Source: Thalassia testudinum (taxonomy: Eukaryota > Streptophyta > Magnoliopsida > Alismatales > Hydrocharitaceae). From it: 64,000 nucleotides of DNA. Within the stretch, counting starts at the first letter, position 1. Each line of letters starts with the position of its first letter. A program made the position numbers and the translations under genes. Location of the stretch: contig JAZHRO010000036.1 of NCBI GenBank assembly GCA_037157565.1, positions 16,728,501 to 16,792,500 on the forward strand. The letters are read 5' to 3'. Positions 22,641 to 32,283 of the stretch are shown here, piece by piece. A model generated the notes under the pieces. It saw nothing but the letters and a program-made list of their open reading frames with translations. It did not search any database and was not told the DNA's origin.

Positions 22641-24343
22641 TGATAAGTGTGATTTGAACGCGAAAAGATTTGAGTTAAAAACCCGTTGTTGTAGTGCATA
22701 AAAATCCGCTATCAAATAAATTTATAATCGAAGCTCAAGATGAGTCCTGGGTCGAACATAAGGGGCAAACATTTGGTTTATGGAAATCCATGTTTGCTTT
22801 TATTTATTTTTTGATGTTTTTATCTTTTGTAATATTTTTTAGTATTTTATAAGGCAAGAGATATGGTCAATAATATCTAGCTAATCTACTTGCAAAATAA
22901 GAGAGAGAGAGAGAAAGGGAATATCAATATTTATCTAACTAGAGTTTGCTATAGATAATGAAGGAAGAAATTACAACTACATTAGAAAGTGAATAAAAGA
23001 TAGAAAGAGGTGAGAAGAATCGCCCTCGACAGTTACTTGGAGGACGACTCGCTTTGTCGATGCATCAATGAAGGTGGTAGGAAGTTGTATGAAGAAGAAT
23101 GGAGTCGGAGGATAGAGGATGGGGTAGGATGGCATTGCGGTGAGGATCTACTTCTGGATCAAGATAAGTGGATGGCCACGAGATGCTCCACGAAAAAGGG
23201 TGAGAAGCGGGAAAATATTTTACTTTTCTACTCCTTAGAGCTTTAGAGGAGGTGAGGGAAGAAGAGGAAGAGGTGAAGAAGAATGAGAGGGGTGGTGGTC
23301 CTTTTATAGTGTAGGAGAGAAGGCAAAATCCATTCAACGGTCAATAGCGACATTCAAGTTGTTGCTGTAGGTCTACCTCAAGCGTCACTGAAGATCCCAG
23401 TTCACGCACCCGTTGATGCTCTGCGCACTCAGAGCTACCGAGGCGTGGTTGAAGGAGAGCCGTTGGATCATCATCTCGCGGCTAAGGATCGCGCGCGGAC
23501 CGATGCTCTAGATTGCATGCTTAGTGCTTGTTAGATCGTACGTAATCACGCACGTGCAATCATCAAGCTCATCCGATGAAGATCCATGCTGCCATGTGGT
23601 TGTTCCATCATCGCTGGATCCAAATCGAGTGACTCTATTTAACCACTCCCACCTAAATTGAAGATTTGAGGTGCGAGGCGATTCAATCACATGCCCGTGG
23701 CTTGAGAATGCCTTTCCCTAGTGTTACGGTGCAGACGCTTTTGTGTTGCGAGGACAATCTCATGGCTTGGAGCTCTCGACCGTTCGATCTCAATCCAACA
23801 GTCAAGATCACTTGATGGAGTGGCTCTTTGAGGCAAAGAAGGGGCTGCGACCGGTGTTGGGTGGCTGTGATGGCACCATGTGGTGCCATCATCATCGTCC
23901 ATCTTCTTTGCTTTGTAGGTGGCACCACGGACGTCGGATTGGATTAATTTATGCATCGTTGGGCTACGATCATTAATCCAAATCCATCCGTATGGTTGGA
24001 TTTAGCTTCTGAGGTTCAGATTGGTGCCACCTTGCCCTTTGGCCTTTGATCTTCCTCGGACTACATAAGGTGCTATAGGACTTCGATCAAGGCGATTTCA
24101 CAGGCACTGGACTCCAATCATCATCGTGATCAAATCCGTATGGTCGGATCGTCAATCCGAGGCCTCGGAATAATTCTCCTTCTCTCCTAGCCATAAAGAG
24201 GAGCAAATTAACCTATGATTTATATAATTTATCCTAAATGCAGAATGATGTATGCTATGCAATATTTATAATGTGGAATGCAATGTTAAGCTTAGGAACT
24301 CGCATAGATAGACATTTTATCATGAATAAATGTGTATTTATCA
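22641..24343 (-). mobile_element. 5' LTR of the middle element
   Basis: It is 1703 bp. On the minus strand it starts TGATAAATACACATT and ends CACACTTATCA. The U3 segment (23950-24343) is homologous to the start of the LTR at 3246, including the CATTTAGG box. A TATA box (CTATAAAAGG) is at 23301-23309 on the minus strand. The left 1050 bp match the truncated 3' LTR at 8251-9335. Confidence 0.9.
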
Positions 24344-26320
24344 CTCATCTTCTTTGAGTTGAGTAGTGGTAGCCATTGGTGTGTCTTTTCCTTTTGTTTT
24401 GTCCATTCCGAATTTCTTCAGAATCTCTTTTATGTATTTCGTTTGTGAAATGAAGATTCCATCTTCCAATTATCTATCTACAACTCTAGGAAGAACTTTA
24501 ATCATCCCATTAGGATCATCTCGAATTGATCCAATTTGGCCAATACCAATAATATGGCCCTTGTGGTTGGTGCCAAAGGTGACTGAACCACCTTCCTTGC
24601 AATTGAGGTTGAGGAACATGTCTTCTTCTTATGTCATGTGCTTCAAACAAGCATTGTCCATAACCCATCTTCCTTTTCCTTAGACCTGTCATTGGTTTAC
24701 GTCTATGAGGACCGGTGTTTCTTCTTATAGCTACAAGATGTTCATCGTTTTGTTGATAGATCTAATCTGAGTACTTTATTAGTCCTTGATAGTTTCCTAC
24801 AAAGCAAGATTCCAAGAGTCTTTTTGGAACCCATTTTCTTTTGGATCTAGATTTGTTAGCAAGTGCCTGTTTAGGCGTGGACCTATTCTTGGCCTTAGAA
24901 CTAGAGGAAATTTGTGTGTCAATTTGTGGAGTGGATGCTTCATGATCATTATTAGGAATGTATCCTCACCCAAATTTGGTAGTGATTTGGGTTGGTGTGC
25001 CTAATAGTTTTTCTTGGTTTACTCTTCCTTTAGTGAACTTTGCTAGATCATTTACAAGAGCAATAGACTTTTGTTTTAATTTTCCTAATTCTATTTGAAG
25101 TGAGTCAACATGAGATTTAAGAGTAGTGATCTCTTGAGATAGTTGTTGATTTAGAGATTCAACACAATTCCTTAAGTCAATTTTTTCATCTAGGTCATTA
25201 GTTAATTTCTTATTAGCTACTTTAAGTGAGCTAAATCATGCAGCTCATAAAATGCTTCTAATAATTCATCAAAAATAAAAGAAGATACCTCATCTTCGAT
25301 CACCATAAGACCACAGAGTGCTTCTTCACTTGAAGTGTCTTCACACTCTTCTTCTGGGTTTGTATCGCTATCATCTTATGTTACTTGCAGAGCCTTCTTC
25401 TTAGTTTCATGTCTAGGAAATTTCTGAACCTTCTCTCTCATTCACTTTCTTAAGTTGAGAGCATTCCTTTCTCATGTGCCCTCCTTCTTACAGTTGCAGC
25501 AGATGACTTAATTGTCTTGAGGTTCTTCCTTCTTCTTTTTCCAACTCTTTTTGTTCTTTAAAAACCTCTTGAATTTTCTGAAGAGAAGGGCTATATCCTC
25601 TTCATCTTCCATTTCTGATTCCTCAGATTTAGTGTCTACTTTAAGTGCAAGATCCTTCTTTTTCTTACCTTTGCCTTCATGGTCCTTCATGTGTTTGAGT
25701 TGAACTTCATAAGCCCTTAGACTATGTATGAGATCATCCAATTGAAGCACTAAGAGATCCTTTGATTACTGAATCGTAGTTGTTTTTGTTTTCCAGTCGC
25801 TTGTAAGGAATCTAAGTATCTTACGAACCAAAGCCTCATTCGTGACTGTCTGATTCAGGTTTCTCAAAGACTTGATGATGTCAGTGAATCTCATATACAT
25901 CTACTTGATGGTCTCCCCCTTTTTCATGCGAAAAAGCTCATACTTCTGGGTAATGAGATTGACTCAAGTCTCCTTTACTTTTGAAGTTCCTTCATGAGTG
26001 ACTTCAAGAATGTTCCAGATCTCATAGGTGGTTTCACAAGCGAAGACTCTGTTCAATTCTTCTTTGGATAGACCACAGAAGACAGCATTCATGGCTTTTG
26101 CATTGTGCGTGGTTGTCTTCTTTTGGTCTATTGTGATGGCCACTACTTCCTTCTTCTCTGATCTGATGTCCTTAGACACTATCGTGTCCCATACTTCGTA
26201 ATCCATAGATTCCAGAAATATTTGCATTCTGGTCTTCCAATACCCATAGTTGGTGCCATTGAATAGTGGTGGTCAAACAATAGATTGACCCTCAGTGTAT
26301 ACTTCAGAGGATTTTGACAT
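24344..26320 (-). pseudogene. SIRE-like copia gag-protease fused by deletion to late RT
   Basis: On the minus strand an ATG at 26320 opens a gag with PPLFNGTNYGYWKTRM, LESMDYEVWDTI, AKAMNAVFCGLSKEE and EVTHEGTSKVKET. A zinc knuckle near 25500 (CCNCKKEG then GHMRKEC) is split by a frameshift. A coiled-coil-like region follows at 25200-25000, with DLAKFTKG and a weak GLGY motif. Near 24660 a protease-like WVMDNACLKHMT stands where D-S/T-G is usual. Shortly after IGIGQIGS the frame jumps to LEDGIFISQTKYIKEILKKFGM, a late RT block. All of integrase and most of RT, roughly 800 codons in intact relatives, are absent. The frame runs up to the insertion at 24343 and continues at 8250. Confidence 0.9.
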
Positions 26321-26339
26321 CCTAACTGGAGTAGAATAG

Positions 26340-26352
26340 GTCTCTGATACCA
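26340..26352 (-). promoter_or_regulatory. Primer binding site of the SIRE-like copia element
   Basis: The minus strand reads TGGTATCAGAGAC, the initiator-Met tRNA site typical of plant copia elements, two bases from the LTR end at 26355. Confidence 0.9.
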
Positions 26353-26354
26353 GA

Positions 26355-27471
26355 TGTAAGTGTGTATGGAGCCTAAGGGATCAAGTATACACTAGATGAG
26401 GGTGAATAATGTAATATCTATTTAAAATAAAACTTAAAAAAATCATTCGCCACAAATCAAAATGAATAAGCACAAACCAGAAAAATAACACCTGATTTAG
26501 CGTGGAAACTCTTCCGGGTGAAAACCACTACCTAAGTCTCTTAGCTTAGGATTTTCTTAACTAGTCGAAGCTAGTCAAATCCACTCTCATGCACCACTTG
26601 AATGAGGGTGACACAACCTCTTACAAACGTCTTCTCTTACATCTGACCAAGAGAATAACAACAAGACTTTTAATATAATTAGATTCTCAGATAGAGAACA
26701 ACAGAATAAAAGAAGTATATCAATATTTCCTATGGAACCTTAGCAAGAATAAAACAAACCAAGCTTTCTTTGAATTGCAAGGGAGCATGCTTTGAATAAC
26801 AATAGTTATAGGTGCAAAGGCATGAAAGCACCAAAGAGAATATGTTTGTTTTTCTCTTTGAAAGCTCTTGAGATGTATTTCGAAGAGGGGGTGGAAGGTC
26901 CTATTTATAGGTGTTTTTCGACCTGGTTTGAAAATTTTGGAAACACGGCTTTGATCGATCAAGATAAAGCTTTGGTCGGTCAAAACTATATTTGGTCGAT
27001 TAAAATAAAGTATTGATTGATTCAATGTTGATCGATTAAAAGGGTATATTAATCTTTTAAAAAAAAAGGTTTATTGATCGACTTTATAATTTCAAAAGGA
27101 ATTCAACCATTAGAATATTTTTGATTGATTAAGTCAAATGGGTTGATCAATCAAAAGAGAATACGACCATTAAAGGTCTTTAATCGATTAAAACAAGGAT
27201 TTGCACAATCAGAAAGGAATTTTGGTCGATCAACAGTAGAATTGACATAGGTTCAAAAGAGAATGATTTTTGCGAAAAATGAAAACTTACGTTTGTTATC
27301 TTATTGAGGTTCTATACATAATTCTAGACTCAATAAAAATAAAACAGTCTTCAAGTCGTCTTTGTCCATGACGCATTGGAAAAATGTTGATGAGGATGCA
27401 TCCATGTTATAATTCGACTTAACCTATAATGGTTAGTCCTCAATAAAAGCATAATTTTGTTATATCAAAAT
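26355..27471 (-). mobile_element. 5' LTR of the SIRE-like copia element
   Basis: The LTR end is TGTAAGTG on the + strand at 26355. The outer end is placed near 27471, where the minus strand would start TGATATAAC; this boundary is inferred. A TATA box (CTATAAATAG, minus) is at 26901-26910. The U5 segment with GGGTGAAAACCACTACC and TTAGGATTTTC is shared with the solo LTR at 44824-46534. Variants of TTGGTCGATCAA fill 26945-27240. No matching 3' LTR is visible at the left side of the element. Confidence 0.8.
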
Positions 27472-27479
27472 AAGAGTAT

Positions 27480-28960
27480 TAAGAAGGCATCCATGTTCAA
27501 GGGAGAGGGATTAATAGTTCCATCAGGGGGATGATTTTGAGAGGAGGTTATATCTTGTAACGGGTTGGAATTGACTTATGGGAGAGGAAGGTCTGCATGG
27601 GAAGGCAATAATTGGATTGGAGAAGGGGATATCATAGGGGATGTCGAAGGATGCGGCTATGTTGTGTTTTTGAAGAGTTTATCGGGTATAGGGGTTACAT
27701 GCGAAGGGCATATGGTGGTTGACTCATTTCTTAACAGGTATGGGCCAAAAGCGACTCCATCGGTTCTAGGTTTGAGGGAAATTGTGGAGGGATGGGTTAG
27801 AATTTTAGAGTCATGCCCAAGGGATGGGTTATGGAAAGTGCAATTTTTGTTTAAGTAGGATAGCAGGGGAAATAGAAGGTTTTGGGGGGTTTGCAGGAGT
27901 TAATAAATAAGGGAGAGGAAGAATTACATGTAAAGGGTATTGAAGGGAGAGATACTTCATAGGGGACCAACTGAGAGGGATCACTCATGGGAAGTGAGGA
28001 GATTTTTTCTCGAGTTGGAGATTTTGCAAGGACTTTATGGGCAACTTGACTAGAATTGGTCTTGGGAACAACATTAGACTGGTCACCCAGCTTATCACTA
28101 ATGACACACTCCAGCAAAGCTCCAGCTAGCTAAGGTTCTTTGCTTCTAGAGGTATCCTCTGTACTTCTCTTCTTAACTGTAAAATGCTCAACTCTAAGAT
28201 CAAACTGATATGGGTGTTAGTCCTTCCAAGAATTTGAAAGCCTTCTTCCACACCTCTAGGTTAGGATGGTCCTCTTTCTACATGTTGATTTTGAGAAGGT
28301 CATCACACTTGGCAACTTCATGGTCCATCTGACCACATAGCTCACAAAAATGAGGGAGTCTTTCATACTTAAAGGGAACTTTAGTTTGGTGCCATTATCA
28401 AGAGGAACCTCCACCTCTTTGATTTCAAAGATTTCAAAGCAAGCACGAATGAAGAAGCCACACTCAGTTTCATTAATGTCAACATCTTTGACATCACCAG
28501 TGGAGCTTCCTAGCTCAATAATAGCAAGTTGATAATGCCATTCCAAAGGGAGATCTTGTATTTGGACCTATAGCAAGGTTGCGTCTATCTTGTAATCGGA
28601 TGATCTTGTCTTCGACTTAGCTACTGACATAAGAATCAAATCTCCATCAAGGCGCTAAGGTTCCCTCTTCAATACAGTCCTCATACCAGGTTAAACCTTG
28701 AATGTTACTAACCATCTACCAGAGCCAACCTCTACCAACGACAGCTAAGAAGACAAGTTTCAAGCTTTCATGAGAACTTCCAATACCGCACAAGGTATAA
28801 TCTTTCTCCTTGTAAGAATTCTAAAGAATAGATTTCTTCTCCATTTTTTGTGGTCAGCAAGATCTTTCATGGTGATCTTTGCCTTAGCTTTTGCTACTTC
28901 TTTCCTTATCAAGCTTTCAATGCCCTAGATAATATCAACTTTTAGATCTTCCATACCAAC
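27480..28960 (-). pseudogene. L1-type LINE ORF1 fragment
   Basis: On the minus strand an ATG near 28954 starts MEDLKVDI. Further on are LPLEWHYQLA, VDINETECGFFIRACFEIFEIK and KYERLPHFCELCGQMDHEVAKC. The last is a CCHC knuckle in the position usual for plant L1 ORF1 (CX2CX4HX4C, near 28280-28330). Stops and frameshifts occur throughout. A Ser/Pro-rich tail runs to about 27490. ORF2 is absent because the copia 5' LTR begins at about 27471. The copia element probably inserted into this LINE. Confidence 0.8.
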
Positions 28961-29364
28961 AAATGAGTGATGACCTAACGCAATCAATGCAATAGGGCTA
29001 GCAATGACAAAAGCAGAAAAGTTAACTTCAACAAGGAGAAAAATGAGTGAGAGTCAATAACATCGGATGTGAATGACTATATGGAGAATGTTGGACAAAC
29101 AAACTCCAAGAAAGAGGGAGAGGGCTTTAATGCATGAGTAGAGAAGACAATATTGTAGGGAAGCATTGAATGGCAACATAAAAGCTAAAAGCACCACGTT
29201 GCAAGGGGGGAGGATGCTCTGTTGTGAGGAGGGGGACACTCAGGCTTAAAACAATAGAAGTTACTTTTTCGTTTTGATTGGATGAACTTAAGACTTTGTG
29301 CCCTTTCCTAAAGAGAGAGACCTTCCTCCCCTGATTTTCAGGCATATGCTCAATATATAGGTGG
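28961..29364 (-). other. Probable 5' UTR of the LINE fragment
   Basis: Upstream of the ORF1 start the sequence continues to about 29345 without a recognisable frame. The exact 5' end of the LINE cannot be fixed. Confidence 0.45.
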
Positions 29365-30348
29365 TGACTAACGTATTGACGTTATCACAGTTATTGTAAG
29401 TAATATGAGCATTTAACATCTGAATACTTAATTAGGCCTTCCATGTAATGACATTAGTAATAACTGATGAGCACCTCATCATGAACCCTAACTAGCACAT
29501 TTTAACCTAATAAATTGAACAAAAGCTCCTACAAAACCTAAGGAAAGGCCTAAATCAGGGAATTACAAATCTGAGAATAAAACATTATACAAGGGGTAAA
29601 ACTGGAATTTTACCATTGCAGTGCATGAACAGGATTTTTAATGGTCTAAACATAGGTCAAGTGGACTTAATAAGAGAAAAAGTGGGATAGTTTCGTCAGA
29701 AAAGGGTTATGACAAAATCTGGGAATTAATGACATTCTGTAACCCTAAAACAAATCCACTTTAATTCACGAAGTTTCAGGTAAGATAAAAATCAACTAAA
29801 CCCTCTAAAATTCATAAAAAAATATATCCCTAGGGTTTAGAACCTTCAATTTAGCCGTTGGAACCTATCTTGACATAGATTGGGAACCATATCCAATTTT
29901 TGACCTAATTTGAATTTTTGTGCAAAATGTCTGGTCAAATATGGTCAAACCTAAAATCCAACTTCACCATTGGATTCCTTAGGTCCAAATTACGTTTATA
30001 CCAAATGATCCTCAATAATTACTTTTTTACCCTTAACTTTTTGAAACCTTGCAAAGACCCCTCTATCTTTCCAGTCGTTCTCTTTAGTCTGGTCCCTCTG
30101 CCACCCGCTGCGCAGGCCATACCTTTGGCGACTTTGCGCGGAGGATAGCGCCGCGCATGCATGGGGAGCCGGCCCCAAATTTGAAAGGGGAGCTCCCTAC
30201 GGAGCCCCTTACCGCATGGGCAGGCTCCCATGCCCTGTTGGCCGCCATACCTCTCATGCAAACGCACGAGAGGTATGGGTCTCCATCTGCCCACGTCTTT
30301 GGTAGGGTTTTTCCCATTGCTTTTGCGTGCTTCGCGGCCGGTCGACGC

Positions 30349-30358
30349 CTATTTATGG
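30349..30358 (+). promoter_or_regulatory. TATA-like box of the GC-rich LTR
   Basis: CTATTTATGG lies between the AT-rich U3 and the GC-rich, pyrimidine-rich R/U5, the usual place of the LTR core promoter. Confidence 0.45.
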
Positions 30359-31070
30359 AGCGGCACCCTCTGCCGCATCCTTCAAGCTTTGTTTGGCCCG
30401 AGATCTCCCCTCCTATTCGTCTCTCACCAACTCCAGCCAACTGCCAGAGCTTCCGGCGACATTCCCTCTCCTCTCTCGTCATCCTGCCACCATACCAGTG
30501 GCAGGGTTAACTCCGCCGTCTTCCGCCGCGTCGTGCCATACCAGCAGGCGCTCTCCAACCGCTCTTCCTCGTCACCGTCCTCTCCCCCTGGCGCCTTCAT
30601 CTCCGGCGACGGCAGCACCGACCGCTTGCCACCTCCTCATCCCCCCTTCACTCTAGACTCACAGCTAAGTCCCTCTCACCCTTCTCTTTATTTCCCCTCT
30701 GTCAATTTGCTATTCAAACCCCTCGACAACTGCAAGCCACCACCATCTCCTCCACCTCCAGCAGATCACCGGCGAGGTGTCTCTGTCACTTCCCTACACC
30801 CATCCACCTCGCCAGACTCCTCAAAAGCATCACCTCCGCCCACTGATCACCATGCGACCCTCCACTGACCGCGCCACCCACTGTCGCCTCCCCTTGAACA
30901 GACCCACTCACACAGACTCAGACCAACCTAGGCACAAACTCCTAGGTCGCTCTGAGCCACGCCAACCCACGCAGTATCTTCGCCATGCTCTGGCGAAGCT
31001 CACCGAACGTTCTGACAGGGCCACAAGGCCATATTCTTGATTTTAGGTCCTGAGCCCTCGTCTCCATTAA

Positions 31071-31093
31071 CGAGCAAGCTTCAAGCTTGCTCG
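31071..31093. repeat. 23-nt near-perfect palindrome
   Basis: Two 11-nt arms, CGAGCAAGCTT and its complement, are separated by one base. It lies in the GC-rich part of the LTR. It could form a hairpin in the transcript; no function is known to me. Confidence 0.7.
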
Positions 31094-32283
31094 CAAGCTC
31101 ACTCCAGGCACCCTTGTCCCAGGTTGGAGTCCCAGATTGCGCGGAAGAGCCTCGCGCACGGTTCCAGGTCCCCAATTGAAGACACAAGCCTCACATCTTG
31201 CTGCAATTGGAAGGGCACCCCCTGCTGCGGGTGCGTGAGAGAAGAGGGGCGTAGATAGTCCCACCTCGGGTGTTTTCAAGCACCCCATGACGCATAAATT
31301 GTAAAAGTGAGTGAGTCTTATCGCCTCAGTCACACGGGGTGAGGTTCCTCTCACCCGCTCACCCGACCTCGTCTGTGACCACCCCCGCGGACCTGGCCCG
31401 ACCCGATTACCCAATCTGTGCACACCTCGCCCACCACCGCACGCTGGTGGGACTGGTACCGGGCGCATTACCCGACCTGCATACCCGAGTAGGCTTTGGG
31501 AGAGCGAACCCTAGAGTGAAACAAAGAAAGAGAGAGAGACGCGGGGAGGGTAGGGGTTAGGTTTTGCCTAACCATATGCTTGTGCAGGGAACTGAAGAAG
31601 AAGGAAGAAGAGGAAGCAAAAGAAGCAAGGAAGGAGCGGCCAAGGACTTAGCTGCACCAAGGAGCTGAAGTAGGAGAAGAGGCGGCTGAGGACTTAGCCG
31701 CGAAAGCAGCTGCGGGCAGAGAGAAGAGAAGAAGAAGGCTCAGGAGCAGAAGCAGAAGAAAAGGAAGAGAAAGAAGAAGACAGAAGCTGAAGCAAAAGAA
31801 GAGGAAGGGGAGAAGCCACCTGAGGAAGGAAAGAAGAAGAAGTTGCCGCAGAGAGGAAGGCCAAGCAGTTGAAAGAAGGGAAAAAAGAAGCCAAGAAGAA
31901 GAAGAATCAACAGCTGAAAGAAAGAAGAAGGAAAGCACGAGCACTATAGCAAATGGCTACTTAAGGCATCTGATCCATGAAGTCAGACCTCTGAAGACAG
32001 AGAGAAAGGATGACAAAAGAAAGAGAGAAGAGAAGAAAATAGAAGGTAAATTTTTACTTCCTCTCTCTAATCTTTTTGTAAACAGTATATTATTGTAAAT
32101 TATGATTTTTTATACTTCTAGAATCAAGCTTACTCCCTGAGTTCAACCTCGGAGAATTTTTGTATTCGAGTAATAAAATAAAATCAGACTGGTCAATTTT
32201 ACCGTGACCAATAACCCTATGCTTTCCACAGCTAAATGTGCTTACAGTAAAAAGTATTTAATAATAGTCACATATTAATCCAC

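Larger units (their letters stand above)
8251..24343 (-). mobile_element. Non-autonomous gypsy-type LTR element (middle layer of the nest)
   Basis: The element is bounded by LTR sequence at 8251 (TAATAAGTG, a decayed TGATAAGTG) and at 24343 (GTGTATTTATCA). Both sides are flanked by CTCAT (8246-8250 and 24344-24348), the expected 5-bp target duplication. It lies in the RT frame of a copia element. Order on the minus strand: 5' LTR (22641-24343), tRNA-Asp-type primer site, leader, a gag-like or acidic ORF remnant, a 3' spacer and a truncated 3' LTR. A 9.3-kb younger element interrupts the internal region (10015-19334). No RT or integrase is present, so it is non-autonomous or deleted. LTR homology to 3246-5143 points to an element like the first one as its helper. 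Confidence 0.9.
29365..32283 (+). mobile_element. Probable solo LTR of the inner-element family, + strand
   Basis: The left part (29365-30050) is the reverse-complement relative of the U3 of the LTRs at 10015-12395 and 17093-19334. Shared blocks include GGTCAAATATGGTC, AGGAATCCAATGGTGAAG on the opposite strand, and the TGAC...ACGTTATCA start. A TATA-like CTATTTATGG is at 30349-30358. Next is a GC-rich, CpG-rich R/U5 (30090-31560), then an A/G-rich run (31590-31950), then TACTCCCTGAGTTCAACC (about 32130), which matches the end region of related LTRs. No internal domain follows, so it looks like a solo LTR of about 2.9 kb. Both end coordinates are estimates and no target duplication was found. 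Confidence 0.6.

Noticed and set aside
29360..29364. GGTGG before the + strand LTR as a target duplication
   Set aside because: No matching copy was found near the estimated right end at 32283; the resemblance to the GGTGG at 43872 is coincidental.
30019..31560. Many overlapping ORFs on both strands, up to 212 codons
   Set aside because: They sit in a GC-rich LTR R/U5 region, overlap in all frames, are Pro/Ser/Arg-rich and show no domain.
31560..31960. GA-rich stretch giving Leu/Phe-rich minus-strand ORFs resembling membrane proteins
   Set aside because: The hydrophobic pattern is a by-product of a purine tract (CTT and TTC codons).
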